From an uncultured Pelagibacteraceae bacterium (GTDB lineage: Bacteria > Pseudomonadota > Alphaproteobacteria > Pelagibacterales > Pelagibacteraceae), in contig CACDQQ010000008.1 in assembly GCA_902555065.1 (NCBI GenBank), positions 1 through 40,758 of the forward strand: a stretch of DNA of 40,758 nucleotides. The letters run 5' to 3'. Positions 25,214 through 34,519 of this stretch are shown here, piece after piece. Position numbers and translations under genes: made by a program. The notes under the pieces are model-generated. The model made no database searches. It saw only the letters and a list, made by a program, of their open reading frames with translations, and was not told where the DNA came from. Within the stretch, counting starts at the first letter, position 1; every line of letters begins with the position of its first letter.

Positions 25214-25644
25214 TGAAAAATATTTTATTTGTATGCACAGGAAATTCAGCGAGAAGCATTATCGCTGAGAGTATTATTAATAACGAATACTCAAATAAAT
25301 TTAATGCTTTTAGTGCTGGTAGTAATCCATCTGGAAAAATCAATGAAGATGTTAAAAGTTTTTTAGAAAAAAATAAAAGTTATGATCTAACTAATTATAG
25401 TTCTAAAAACTTTGAAGAATTTATCAATAAAGAATTAAAATTGGATCATGTAATAACAGTATGCAACAACGCAAATAATGAGGTATGTCCTATTTGGCCT
25501 GATAAAAACCAAATTATACATTGGGATATAGAAGATCCGGTAGCTAAACTTCAAAATGCAAATGACGAAGAAAAGCAAATAATCATTAGAAATACTTTCA
25601 ATATTATAAGTAATAAAATTAAAGATTGGATAGATGAAAAATAA
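25213..25644 (+). CDS. arsC: Arsenate reductase, thioredoxin-coupled LMW-phosphatase type
   Basis: Reduces arsenate to arsenite. The N-terminal P-loop is C8-TGNSAR in FVCTGNSARS, and the redox relay cysteines C84 and C92 are in ITVCNNANNEVCPIWP. This C8/C84/C92 set is that of Staphylococcus pI258 ArsC. HWDIEDPVAK holds the general-acid Asp of the DP loop. The 143 aa are normal. The start overlaps the 73-aa gene and the end overlaps the channel gene by 11 bp. No arsR, arsB or acr3 is present. Confidence 0.93.
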   Translation: MKNILFVCTGNSARSIIAESIINNEYSNKFNAFSAGSNPSGKINEDVKSFLEKNKSYDLTNYSSKNFEEFINKELKLDHVITVCNNANNEVCPIWPDKNQIIHWDIEDPVAKLQNANDEEKQIIIRNTFNIISNKIKDWIDEK

Positions 25645-26293
25645 AAATAGATATTTTCTTTCAGAGTTCATTGGAAGTTGCTTTCTGGTCATGATCATAG
25701 TTGGATCAGGTTTAATGGCAGAAAATCTAACTAATGATATAGCAGTAATGCTAATAGCAAACACATTGGCAACCGGAGCTGGATTGTTTGTGCTAATAAC
25801 AGTATTTGCTGATGTATCTGGGGCTCATTTCAATCCATTTGTAAGTATTGCTATGACAATTACAGGAAAGTTAAAAAAAAACCTTCTACCCTTTTATATT
25901 TCTGCTCAGATACTTGGATGTTTGCTAGGTGTAGCATTAGCTAATTTCTTTTTTGAACATCAGGTTTTTGAATTATCAACAAAGTCAAGGAGTGGGATTT
26001 ATATTTTTACTTCTGAAATAGTTGCTACGTTGGGTCTTATTTTAATAATTTTTGGTTCAATGAGATCAGGTAAAATAGCTGTTGCTGGATCAGTAGGTTT
26101 ATATATCACTGCTGGTTATTGGTTTACCTCTTCAACTTCTTTTGCAAATCCTGCTGTAACAATAGCAAGAACATTCACAGAGTCGTTTACTGGTATAAGT
26201 TATTTAAACACTCCTTTTTATATAATTGCAGAATTAATTGGTATGTTAATTGCTGTTTATATCGCAAAAAAATTATTCTTAAAAAAAGATTGA
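25634..26293 (+). CDS. Aquaporin-family (MIP) channel, probable arsenite exit route
   Basis: The 219 aa have six helices and two half-helix loops. The first signature is N67-P-F69 (GAHFNPFVSIAM) in place of the usual NPA; the second is a normal NPA (172-174, SFANPAVTIART) with R179 as selectivity-filter Arg. The position after arsC matches AqpS of Sinorhizobium meliloti, which lets arsenite leave down its gradient when ArsB is absent. It overlaps arsC by 11 bp and the next gene by 4 bp. Glycerol or water transport cannot be excluded. Confidence 0.9.
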   Translation: MKNKNRYFLSEFIGSCFLVMIIVGSGLMAENLTNDIAVMLIANTLATGAGLFVLITVFADVSGAHFNPFVSIAMTITGKLKKNLLPFYISAQILGCLLGVALANFFFEHQVFELSTKSRSGIYIFTSEIVATLGLILIIFGSMRSGKIAVAGSVGLYITAGYWFTSSTSFANPAVTIARTFTESFTGISYLNTPFYIIAELIGMLIAVYIAKKLFLKKD

Positions 26294-26778
26294 AAAATTT
26301 AAAACTAACAAACAATATTAAATTAATTAATAAAAAATTTAAAAAAAAAGAATTTTATCATTTTTTAAAAACCTCAAACCTTTCAATAGTAATACCCAAA
26401 ATTAAGAACAAGTATATTTTGGTTTCACAAAAAAGAATTCCTATAAATCAAATTAATTTTGAGTTTCCATCTGGTATAATTGAAAAACATGAAACAGCTT
26501 TAATATCTGCTAAAAAAGAATTAATTGAAGAAACAGGATATAAATCAAGAAATAAATTGAGAAAAATTACTTCATTTTATTCTGAACCAGGTCGACTCAC
26601 CACTAAAATTACTGGTTTTTTTTGTAATAATCTTATTAAAATTTTAAAGCCTGAAAAAGGAATTAAAATCCACATAGTTTCAGATCATCAAATAATTAAA
26701 TTAATTGAGAATGGTAAATTTAACAATGCATCTCATATAGGAATGTATTTGTTTTATAAAAAGAAATACGCTCAATAA
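26290..26778 (+). CDS. NUDIX hydrolase (ADP-ribose pyrophosphatase-like), TTG start
   Basis: Cleaves nucleoside diphosphate-X compounds. The Nudix box is G62-x5-E68-x7-K76-E77-LIEE-TG, seen as PSGIIEKHE then AKKELIEETGY; Lys replaces the usual Arg before the first catalytic Glu. FYSEPGRLTTKITGFF after it is typical of ADP-ribose or sugar-nucleotide types. I place the start at TTG 26290, which overlaps the channel TGA (TTGA) and gives 162 aa. An ATG at 26119 lies deep in the channel gene and gives an unlikely Cys-rich leader. Lys/Asn/Ile content is very high. Role in the module is unclear. Confidence 0.82.
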   Translation: MKNLKLTNNIKLINKKFKKKEFYHFLKTSNLSIVIPKIKNKYILVSQKRIPINQINFEFPSGIIEKHETALISAKKELIEETGYKSRNKLRKITSFYSEPGRLTTKITGFFCNNLIKILKPEKGIKIHIVSDHQIIKLIENGKFNNASHIGMYLFYKKKYAQ

Positions 26779-26795
26779 TAATACCGAGCGTATTT
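26764..26795 (+). terminator. Hairpin at the end of the arsenic/NUDIX run
   Basis: AAATACGCTC (26764-26773) pairs perfectly with GAGCGTATTT (26786-26795) around a 12-nt loop. It includes the NUDIX stop region and faces the convergent ppx across the largest gap of the window. The 3' T run is weak (TTTC), so efficiency is uncertain. The rest of this 150-bp gap shows no RNA gene or ORF. Confidence 0.55.
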
Positions 26796-26928
26796 CAGGG
26801 GTTTAATGTTTACAATTTAATCAAAGAAGAATATTACATTTGGATTAAAGATATGTTTCAATAAAATTAAAAATATATTAAAGAAGAAAAATCACTAACC
26901 TGTGAGTTGTAATAAATTAAATTATATA

Positions 26929-28440
26929 TTAATTATTTGAATAAATTACTCTTGGTTCTAAAAATAATTCTCTCGCCAGAGCTTTAAATCTTTTTGTGGC
27001 TTGTTTAGAAATTATTTCTTGATGTTGTGCTGGAATTTTTAAAAATACAGAGTTGCCTCTTTTATACAATTTAAATTCCTCTAAAAAGATAGTTGAAATA
27101 GATGTTAGTGAGTGAGCAAATCTTAAGGCTGCACCAACTTGTTTGCTAGAAAAAATTTCATTATTATTTAAAAAAGTCAAATATTCTATTTTTGGATTGT
27201 ATTTAATACTGCAGTACCTCCAATAACATGAAAGAGCTATTTGAATTCTTTCTTTATGTGAAAGTCTCAATAAAGGGGTATTTAATGTTTCTTGAAAAAC
27301 TAATTCTGCCTTTTGAAAAGCACCTAGTCCCCAATCCATATGACTTAAAACACAAGCTAAGTTAAGTAATTTTTCATTAAAATATTCATTACCATCAAAT
27401 ACAGGTTTGATAAATTCATAATACTTTTTGTAAGTTAATCCCAAATCACCTCTTTTCTTAGAAATATATTCTAATGATTTTTCAAAAACCTGAGAGTTAT
27501 CAATATTTTTAAAGTAATCTTTCGTCAAAGATCCCTCCCTAATACCGCTTATAGAACAAATTATGTTTTTTGGATTTGTGACTTTCATGATCTCATCTAA
27601 AATAATAGAGCTATATGGTAGATAAGGTGTTCTAGATTTAGATATATATTCAACTGTTTTTAGTTTTGCTTTATTAAACGATGCTATTTTTTCTACAAAT
27701 GATGATATAGTTTCATAATTTACTGAATACTGATGAATTATATGGACAGGATGTTTATTTTGAAACAGATGAAGTTTAAATAAAGCTCTCCATGTTCCTC
27801 CAACTAAATACAAATTTTGAAATTTTTTTTTAGATAACCATTTCTCTTCTCTCAAAAGTTGTTTTATATATTTAGAAAGGTTTCTCTTTTTTACAATTGG
27901 ATTATTAAGTAGTCTTAAAACACCTAAAGGAAAAGATGTTTTATTAGTAATCAAACCATTTTCAACTCTAGCCAATTCTAAACTTCCTCCACCAAGATCA
28001 GCAACTAACCCATCTACATTATCAAATCCAATTTTAACACCTTCAGCTGAACAAATTGCTTCTTCGTCACCACTTAAGATTTCTATTTTTTTTTTAAAAA
28101 GGTTTTCTACGTATTCAACAAAGGGTTTTGAATCTGTTGCTTCTCTTAAAACAGCAGTTGCTATTATTTTTAAATTAACAATTTTGGAAACATTTAAAAT
28201 TTCTGAAAATCTCTTCAATACTTTTTGGGCATAATCCACACCAGATTTATTAAGTTTTCTTGACTTATCTAAATTTTTACCAAGTTCACAAACGGCTTTT
28301 TCATTGAAAAAAGGCACACGAGATGAGTTAAAATCTTCATAGATTAACATCCTGATAGAATTGGAACCTATATCAATTACTGCTAATTTAGCAGGTTTTA
28401 ATTTCAGATTTTGATTATTTTTTAAAACTTTAATTTCCAC
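26929..28440 (-). CDS. ppx: Ppx/GppA-family exopolyphosphatase
   Basis: Hydrolyses polyphosphate from the end, or pppGpp. The ASKHA fold begins LAVIDIGSNSIRMLIYE (about 19-35), then IATAVLREATDS and GLVADLGGGSLELARVENG, the second phosphate-binding loop. The C-terminal half has the HD-like region of long Ppx proteins (SHMDWGLGAFQKAELVFQET, RFAHSLTSIS). The 503 aa match the Ppx length. The start is GTG at 28440, overlapping the end of ppk by 11 bp; no earlier in-frame ATG precedes the fold. Confidence 0.92.
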   Translation of the reverse strand: MEIKVLKNNQNLKLKPAKLAVIDIGSNSIRMLIYEDFNSSRVPFFNEKAVCELGKNLDKSRKLNKSGVDYAQKVLKRFSEILNVSKIVNLKIIATAVLREATDSKPFVEYVENLFKKKIEILSGDEEAICSAEGVKIGFDNVDGLVADLGGGSLELARVENGLITNKTSFPLGVLRLLNNPIVKKRNLSKYIKQLLREEKWLSKKKFQNLYLVGGTWRALFKLHLFQNKHPVHIIHQYSVNYETISSFVEKIASFNKAKLKTVEYISKSRTPYLPYSSIILDEIMKVTNPKNIICSISGIREGSLTKDYFKNIDNSQVFEKSLEYISKKRGDLGLTYKKYYEFIKPVFDGNEYFNEKLLNLACVLSHMDWGLGAFQKAELVFQETLNTPLLRLSHKERIQIALSCYWRYCSIKYNPKIEYLTFLNNNEIFSSKQVGAALRFAHSLTSISTIFLEEFKLYKRGNSVFLKIPAQHQEIISKQATKRFKALARELFLEPRVIYSNN

Positions 28441-30580
28441 TTTTAATTAATCTTAAATTTAATTTTTTTGGTTTCATTTTTAATTTAGCTTTACCTCTTC
28501 CAGATAAACTAGGATTATTCATAAAATAATCATGGGCTGAAAAAGAATCATTTTCACTATATTTAATTTTTTTATAATTTCCACTAGCATCAAGTTCCCA
28601 ACTTTGGTTTTTATCTAAATAATTAGCTAACATAATTTGATCAAGAACTTGTTCGTGGACTGTTTGGTTTTCAATTGGAACTAAAAGTTCTACTCTTCGA
28701 TTTAAATTTCTTGGCATTAAATCTGCTGATGAAATAAAAACTTTTGCATCTCTACTAGGCATTGTTTTTCCATTTGCAAAACAATAAATTCTTGAGTGTT
28801 CCAAAAATCTTCCAATCATGCTTTTAACTATTATATTTTCAGATTTATCTTTAACTCCAGGTCTTAAACAACAAACACCTCTTACAAATAAAAATATCTT
28901 TACTCCAGCATTTGAAGCTTCGTAAAATTTATCAATTATCGCTGGATCTACTAAGGAATTCATTTTGGCCCATATTTCACCTTTTTTACCTTTTTTGACA
29001 TTTGTAATCTCGTTAGCAATACATTTGTTCAAGGTTTCCCTAAGATTAATTGGTGATATAGATATTTTACTAAGATTTCGTGGTTTTGAATAACCAGTTA
29101 CATAATTAAAAAATTTTTCCACATCAGTTGCTAATTTTTTATCAGAACTAAATAAAGATAAGTCAGTATAAATTTTTGCATTAACTGGGTGATAATTGCC
29201 AGTTCCCAGATGTATATAAGTTTGAATTTTTCCCTGCTCTTTTCTTAATATTAAAGATGATTTTGCATGTGTTTTATATTTTGCAAAACCATAAACTATT
29301 TGAATTCCTGCCTTTTCTAAACTTCTTGAAAGTTGAATGTTTGCTTCTTCATCAAATCTTGCTTTGATCTCTATTAAAGCGGTTACTGTCTTTCCATTTT
29401 CAGCTGCTGTTATTAATGCTTTAACAATTGGAGAATCTAGCGTTGTTCTGTATAGAGTTTGTTTAATTGCTATAACTTTTTTATCATATGCAGCTTGATT
29501 TAAAAACTCAACGACAGCATCAAATGTTTCAAAAGGGTGATGAACTATTAAATCTTTTTTTTTTATAGTATCAAAAAAATTATTATTAAACTCCTTTAAT
29601 CTCTCAACCTCCCTGGGATTAAAATTTTTAAATCTTAATTTAGAATTTTTAATTTTACAAACTTGGTCTATATCTTGAATTCCAACAATGCCTTCAATTT
29701 CATAGATGTATTCAGATTTTACGTTTAACTTATTGGTTATAAACTTAATTAAGTCATTATTACTATTTTTTAAAATTTCTAAACGTACTATGTCACCTGT
29801 TCTTCTTCTTTTTAAAGCCAATTCAAAAGATCTTACTAAATCTTCGGCCTCCTCTTGAATTTCTACATCACTATCTCTTATAACTCTAAATAACATTTTT
29901 TTATCTAAATCATGATCAGGAAATATTTCAGAGGCAAAAAAACTTATAACATCATCTATAATTAAAAATTTTTTAAAACTTTTATTTCCATCTATTTCAA
30001 TAAATCTTGATAAAGCTTTTGGAATTACTATTATTGTATTTAAAGTCCTTTTTTTATTTTTCTTATTTAATCTCATAACTAATGCTCTTCCTTGATTTGC
30101 AATAAATGGAAAGGGATGAGCTGGGTCTATTGCTGATGGGGTTAGCAGAGGGTAAATTTCTTCATTAAAAATTTTAAATAATTTTTTTTGTTCAGGTTTA
30201 CTTAAATTTTCAGGTTTAACTATACTTATATTTGCTTTTTTTAATTGAAGAATTAAATCTCTATATATTTTATTTTGTTTATTAAGAAGATTATTTGTTT
30301 CCAAAATAACTTCACTCATTTGTTCATCAGGAGTAAGACCATCAGAACTAAGTGAATCTACATCTTGTTTGATTTGACTATATAAACCTGCAACACGAAC
30401 CATGAAAAATTCATCTAAATTTGATCCAGCTATAGATAAAAATTTAATTCTTTCATAAAGAGGATTTTCAAAATTTTGGGCCTCAAGAAGAACTCTGTCG
30501 TTGAATTTTAGCCAAGACAGCTCTCTATTTATGTATTTAGATTTTAGTGTTTCTTTATCTTGTTTTTTTAATGCAGTCAT
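28430..30580 (-). CDS. ppk: Polyphosphate kinase 1
   Basis: Makes inorganic polyphosphate from ATP. The N-terminal domain begins YINRELSWLKFNDRVLLEA (16-34). RIKFLSIAGSNLDEFFMVRV and DPAHPFPFIANQGRAL follow. The catalytic core has KYKTHAKSSL with H438 as the phospho-histidine and HLGTGNYHPVNAKIYTDLSL with H457. The C-terminus carries GRFLEHSRIYCFANG and SSADLMPRNLNRRVELLVPI. The 716 aa are full length for Ppk1. It is followed by ppx with an 11-bp overlap and diverges from sixA with 13 bp between starts. Confidence 0.97.
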   Translation of the reverse strand: MTALKKQDKETLKSKYINRELSWLKFNDRVLLEAQNFENPLYERIKFLSIAGSNLDEFFMVRVAGLYSQIKQDVDSLSSDGLTPDEQMSEVILETNNLLNKQNKIYRDLILQLKKANISIVKPENLSKPEQKKLFKIFNEEIYPLLTPSAIDPAHPFPFIANQGRALVMRLNKKNKKRTLNTIIVIPKALSRFIEIDGNKSFKKFLIIDDVISFFASEIFPDHDLDKKMLFRVIRDSDVEIQEEAEDLVRSFELALKRRRTGDIVRLEILKNSNNDLIKFITNKLNVKSEYIYEIEGIVGIQDIDQVCKIKNSKLRFKNFNPREVERLKEFNNNFFDTIKKKDLIVHHPFETFDAVVEFLNQAAYDKKVIAIKQTLYRTTLDSPIVKALITAAENGKTVTALIEIKARFDEEANIQLSRSLEKAGIQIVYGFAKYKTHAKSSLILRKEQGKIQTYIHLGTGNYHPVNAKIYTDLSLFSSDKKLATDVEKFFNYVTGYSKPRNLSKISISPINLRETLNKCIANEITNVKKGKKGEIWAKMNSLVDPAIIDKFYEASNAGVKIFLFVRGVCCLRPGVKDKSENIIVKSMIGRFLEHSRIYCFANGKTMPSRDAKVFISSADLMPRNLNRRVELLVPIENQTVHEQVLDQIMLANYLDKNQSWELDASGNYKKIKYSENDSFSAHDYFMNNPSLSGRGKAKLKMKPKKLNLRLIKSGN

Positions 30581-30593
30581 ATATTTAAAATTT

Positions 30594-31118
30594 ATGCTTA
30601 AATTATACGTTATGCGTCATGCAAAATCTAGCTGGGACCACCCAAATCTTGATGATCATGAAAGACCATTAAGTAAGCGTGGCGAGAAAAATGCAAAAAA
30701 GATTTGTGAATTTTTTGTTAAAAAAAATTATAAGTTTGATTACATATTACTTTCATCATCAAAAAGAACAAAGAAAACCCTAAAAATTTTATTAAAAAAA
30801 ATAGATAAACCAAAAAAAATTATTTCTTCAAAAAAATTATACTTATCAAGTGAAGATAAAATTATAGATATAATAAAAAAAATACCAAAAAAATATAAAT
30901 CAGTGCTTTTAATTAACCATGAACCTACTGTTAGAAATCTAATACGATCACTGACAAAAAATCACAACAACAACCATTTTAAATTATTAAACTACAAATT
31001 TCCGACATCGGCATTTGCAAAAATTTATTTTGATTTTAATGAATGGAATAAATTAGATGGAAATGGTTTAATTAAAGAATTTACTAGACCTAAAGACCTT
31101 CAAGATTCTAAAGAATAA
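30594..31118 (+). CDS. sixA: Phosphohistidine phosphatase SixA-like
   Basis: Histidine-phosphatase-superfamily protein of 174 aa. LYVMRHAKSSWD holds the RHA motif (R8-H9), ERPLSKRGEKNAKKI follows, and VLLINHEPTVRNLI holds the second catalytic His. SixA removes phosphate from His residues of phosphorelay or PTS proteins. ATG at 30594 is chosen because the longer reading from 30501 would run back into ppk. Its 3' end overlaps convergent phoB by 19 bp. It is Lys-rich in the middle. A phosphohistidine target among the nearby two-component proteins is possible but not shown. Confidence 0.85.
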   Translation: MLKLYVMRHAKSSWDHPNLDDHERPLSKRGEKNAKKICEFFVKKNYKFDYILLSSSKRTKKTLKILLKKIDKPKKIISSKKLYLSSEDKIIDIIKKIPKKYKSVLLINHEPTVRNLIRSLTKNHNNNHFKLLNYKFPTSAFAKIYFDFNEWNKLDGNGLIKEFTRPKDLQDSKE

Positions 31119-31783
31119 CCTGCTGATCTTACAGTTCTAATTAAAGGCTTAGTATTATCTATATTAATAGCCTGTCTTAATCTTCTGATATGCACATCGA
31201 CAGTTCTAGTTTCAACGTAAATATTTTCTCCCCAAACATTGTTTAAGAGTTGTTCTCTTGAATATACCCTTTTTGGATTTTTGATAAAAAAATCTAATAA
31301 TTTAAATTCTGTAGGTCCTAGAGATATTTCAATGTTATTTCTATAAACTCTTTTTGTTATTCTATCTATTTTTAGATCTGTAAACTCAACAACATCAACG
31401 GTGGATTGTGGTTTTGATCTTCTGAGTAAAGATTTAATTCTTGCATTAAGTTCTTTTTGACTAAATGGTTTTGTTACATAATCATCTGCACCTGTATCAA
31501 AAGCTCTTAATTTGTCCTCCTCCTCGCCTTTTGCTGTTAACATTATTACTGGTATGTCATTATGCTTTTTGTCTTTTTTTAAATTTTTACATATTTCAAC
31601 GCCTGACAAATCGGGCAACATCCAATCCATTAATATTAAGTCAGGAAGCTTATCTTTAATTTGTTTAAGCGCATCTTCACCATTTTCACAGAAACTTACT
31701 TTGTAACCTTCTTTTTCAAGGTTATACTTTAGTAGAGTTATTATAGCAGCCTCGTCCTCAGCTATAAAAATGTGAGCCGACAT
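31100..31783 (-). CDS. phoB: Phosphate regulon response regulator
   Basis: OmpR/PhoB-type activator. The receiver domain (1-120) has the acidic pair E9-D10, phospho-acceptor D53 in LILMDWMLPD, T83 and K105. The winged-helix domain (about 130-225) contains EFKLLDFFIKNPKRVYSREQ and VWGENIYVETRTVDVHIRRL, the PhoB recognition helix. The 227 aa are full length. It is the last gene of pstC-pstA-pstB-phoU-phoB, 3 bp after phoU, so it should be induced with the transporter. PhoR is 6 kb upstream. Confidence 0.96.
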   Translation of the reverse strand: MSAHIFIAEDEAAIITLLKYNLEKEGYKVSFCENGEDALKQIKDKLPDLILMDWMLPDLSGVEICKNLKKDKKHNDIPVIMLTAKGEEEDKLRAFDTGADDYVTKPFSQKELNARIKSLLRRSKPQSTVDVVEFTDLKIDRITKRVYRNNIEISLGPTEFKLLDFFIKNPKRVYSREQLLNNVWGENIYVETRTVDVHIRRLRQAINIDNTKPLIRTVRSAGYSLES

Positions 31784-31786
31784 ATT

Positions 31787-32494
31787 TTACTTTTCTCCAG
31801 TAACAATAGGTTCTGTGCCTTTTGGTCGATCACCCTCTAGATATTCTCCCTTAACTAAATAATATACTTGCTCAGCAATGTTGGTTGTATGATCACCTAT
31901 TCTCTCTATATTTTTAGTTACAAATAATAAGTGGGTTCCATCACTTAAGTTATTTTCGTTATCTTTTAAATATCTAATCACTTCTTGCATGCATAAATTT
32001 GTTAAATCATCAATTTGTTCGTCGCTTTCCCATACATTAATTGCCATACTCGAAGATCTTTCTAAATATGCATCTAATATTGATTTCAATTGTTTTTGAG
32101 CATCCGAAGATACTCTTATAATAGCATCTACTAAATTTTTTGGTAAATTTTCATTTAACAAAAGAGTTCTTTTAGAAATATTTTTTGCTAAATCACCTAT
32201 TCTCTCAAGGTCAGAAGATATCTTTAAAGCAGTGACTGTTTCTCTAAGATCTATGGCCATAGGTTGTCTTAAAGCAATTAAATTTACTACTTGCTGTTCA
32301 ATTAAAGTCTCAAATTTATCAATTTTTTCATCATCTTTAATTACTGCCTCAGCATTATCACTATTTCTTGTAGTAATTGCTTGAATAGCTTTACCCAAAG
32401 CTTCTTCACAAAATCCACCCATTTTAATTATATTGCTATTTAAATTTTTAAGTTCTTCTTCGTAAGACTTTACTGTATGTGGTGCTTCGGTCAT
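31787..32494 (-). CDS. phoU: Phosphate transport regulator PhoU
   Basis: Links the Pst transporter to PhoR and keeps the Pho response off when phosphate is ample. The 235 aa form two three-helix bundles. Each has the conserved acidic patch (ETVTALKISSDLERIGDLAK and LLFVTKNIERIGDHTTNIAE). The N-terminus HTVKSYEEELKNLNSNIIKM is typical. It overlaps pstB by one base (TAATG). Confidence 0.97.
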   Translation of the reverse strand: MTEAPHTVKSYEEELKNLNSNIIKMGGFCEEALGKAIQAITTRNSDNAEAVIKDDEKIDKFETLIEQQVVNLIALRQPMAIDLRETVTALKISSDLERIGDLAKNISKRTLLLNENLPKNLVDAIIRVSSDAQKQLKSILDAYLERSSSMAINVWESDEQIDDLTNLCMQEVIRYLKDNENNLSDGTHLLFVTKNIERIGDHTTNIAEQVYYLVKGEYLEGDRPKGTEPIVTGEK

Positions 32495-33249
32495 TATCCA
32501 AACCTCCCTGTGATATAATCCTGAGTTTTTTTGTTTTCTGGATTCTTAAATATTTTATCAGTAGAACCATGTTCTATCAATTCTCCAAGGTGAAAAAAAC
32601 CTGTATTTTGAGAAACTCTTGCAGCTTGTGCCATTGAGTGAGTGACTATTATAATAGTATGGTCTTTTTTTAACTCATCAATTAGTTCTTCTATTTGAGC
32701 TGTAGCAATAGGATCTAAAGCAGAACAAGGCTCGTCCATTAGAATAACTTCAGGTTTAACTGAAATTGCCCTTGCTATACATAATCTTTGTTGTTGACCA
32801 CCAGACAAACCAGTACCTGGTTCATGAAGTCTATCTTTCACCTCTTCCCATAATGCTGCCTTTTTTAAGCTAGTTTCAACTATTTCATCCATTTCATTCT
32901 TTGATTGAGCCATACCATGAATTGTTGGACCATAAGAAATATTTTCATAAATAGTTTTAGGAAAAGGATTTGGTTTTTGAAAAACCATACCAATTTTTTC
33001 TCTTAATCTAACAACATCACAACTTTTATCATTGATATCAAAATCATTAATTATAATCTGCCCTTTTACTCTACATATATCAATAACGTCATTCATTCGG
33101 TTTAGACATCTTAAAAAAGTAGATTTACCACAACCTGAAGGCCCAATCAGTGCTGTAACTTGATTTTCTTCAATATCTAAATTTATATTGAATAGAGCTT
33201 GTTTTTTTCCATAGAAAACATCTACATTTTTTGAATTTATCTTTATCAT
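32494..33249 (-). CDS. pstB: Phosphate ABC transporter ATP-binding protein
   Basis: ATPase of the high-affinity phosphate importer. Walker A is GPSGCGKST, the signature [17 protein letters not shown], Walker [13 protein letters not shown], and the switch His is in [11 protein letters not shown] choose ATG at 33249, which gives 251 aa and lies 1 bp after pstA with GGAG 6 nt upstream. A TTG at 33270 would add seven residues inside pstA. The C-terminus DYITGRFG is diagnostic. Confidence 0.97.
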   Translation of the reverse strand: MIKINSKNVDVFYGKKQALFNINLDIEENQVTALIGPSGCGKSTFLRCLNRMNDVIDICRVKGQIIINDFDINDKSCDVVRLREKIGMVFQKPNPFPKTIYENISYGPTIHGMAQSKNEMDEIVETSLKKAALWEEVKDRLHEPGTGLSGGQQQRLCIARAISVKPEVILMDEPCSALDPIATAQIEELIDELKKDHTIIIVTHSMAQAARVSQNTGFFHLGELIEHGSTDKIFKNPENKKTQDYITGRFG

Positions 33250-33250
33250 C

Positions 33251-34519
33251 TTAACTCCATTTTTTTTCAAATTTATGTCTAATTATTTGTGCAAATAAGT
33301 TCATTATAATTAAAAATCCTAATAGAACCATAATACAGGCAGAAACTTTCTCGACAAAACCTCTTTCAGCGCTCTCTGCCCAAATATAAATTTGCACTGG
33401 CAAACTTGCAGCTGGATCTAAAGGAGATCCTGGTATTGTATTTACAAAAGCCACCATGCCAATCAATATCAAAGGTGCGGTTTCGCCTAAAGCTTGGGCC
33501 AAACCAATTATTGTACCGGATAAAGTCCCTGGCATAGATAACGGAACTGTATGATGCATTGTAGTTTGCATTTTACTAGCACCCATTGCAAGTGCTGCCT
33601 CTCTTATACTTGGAGGAACTGCTTTTAAAGATGCTCTACAAGCAATAATAATTGTTGGTAAAGTCATCAACGATAAAGTTATTCCACCGACTAGAGGTGT
33701 TGACCTAGGTAATTGAAATACAGCAAGTAAAATACCCAGTCCTAAAAGACCAAAAACAATTGAAGGTACTGCTGCTAAATTATTTATATTTACCTCAATA
33801 AAATCAGTAAATCTGTTTTTAGGAGCAAATTCCTCTAAATAAATAGCTGCTAGAACTGCTACAGGAAAAGCTATCATTAAACAAACAAGTATAGAAAATA
33901 TTGATCCCATAAATGAACTTGCTATACCAGCTAATTCAGCTTCTCTTGAATCAGGATATGTAAAAAAACTTAAATTGAATTTACTTTCAACTTTTCCTAG
34001 TTCTACAAGTTGATCAAAAATCTTTAATTGATAATCCGTAACTCTTCTTTGATCTTCAGGTAAATCTCTTGGATAATTGCCTTTAAATACTTGATCTAAA
34101 TCATCTGAGGCAGTTAAATAAACATCTTTAGTTTTTCCAATTAATGAAGGGTCGTTTAAAAGTTCCCTTTTAATCTCTCTTTCGAAAAAGTAAGAGACCA
34201 TTCTCTTCAGCTCATTTTCTTGATCCTCATTAGCATTTGGATCCAAATCAGCCATTGATTTTAATGCTATATCGTAATAATCAGCATCTTTTAAATCCTC
34301 TTTAGAAGGATTTTGCTCTAACATCATTAATTCAGCATCAAAAGTAACTGGAACAATAAGCCAAGTTTTTTGAAAGGCTGAATAGCCTGTCGAAAAAATT
34401 TTAAAAATAAAGATTGTTAAAAATAAAAGTGCCATAAAAATTGCACTTTGACCGTATAATCGAAATCTCTTTTCAGCTTTATATCTTTTATTTAATAATT
34501 GTTCTTTATTTTTATTCAT
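33251..34519 (-). CDS. pstA: Phosphate ABC transporter permease PstA with large periplasmic insert
   Basis: Membrane subunit of Pst. The first helix (about 25-45) is followed by a hydrophilic, charged segment of about 150 residues (46-195) that matches the DUF3333-type extension seen in alphaproteobacterial PstA. Then the normal five-helix permease core appears ([40 protein letters not shown] is the EAA loop). The 422 aa compare with about 296 in E. coli. It overlaps pstC by 8 bp. Confidence 0.95.
   Translation of the reverse strand: MNKNKEQLLNKRYKAEKRFRLYGQSAIFMALLFLTIFIFKIFSTGYSAFQKTWLIVPVTFDAELMMLEQNPSKEDLKDADYYDIALKSMADLDPNANEDQENELKRMVSYFFEREIKRELLNDPSLIGKTKDVYLTASDDLDQVFKGNYPRDLPEDQRRVTDYQLKIFDQLVELGKVESKFNLSFFTYPDSREAELAGIASSFMGSIFSILVCLMIAFPVAVLAAIYLEEFAPKNRFTDFIEVNINNLAAVPSIVFGLLGLGILLAVFQLPRSTPLVGGITLSLMTLPTIIIACRASLKAVPPSIREAALAMGASKMQTTMHHTVPLSMPGTLSGTIIGLAQALGETAPLILIGMVAFVNTIPGSPLDPAASLPVQIYIWAESAERGFVEKVSACIMVLLGFLIIMNLFAQIIRHKFEKKWS

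Noticed and set aside
26119..26289. Longer NUDIX start inside the channel gene
   Set aside because: The added 57 residues are a frame-shifted reading of the channel and look random (Cys/Tyr/Asn-rich).
26796..26928. Possible small RNA in the largest intergenic gap
   Set aside because: Only AT-rich sequence with two loose AAAGAAGAA-type repeats was seen. No tRNA-like fold, promoter or conserved motif supports an RNA gene.
33250..33270. TTG start for pstB inside pstA
   Set aside because: An ATG at 33249 with GGAG at proper distance gives the usual PstB length.
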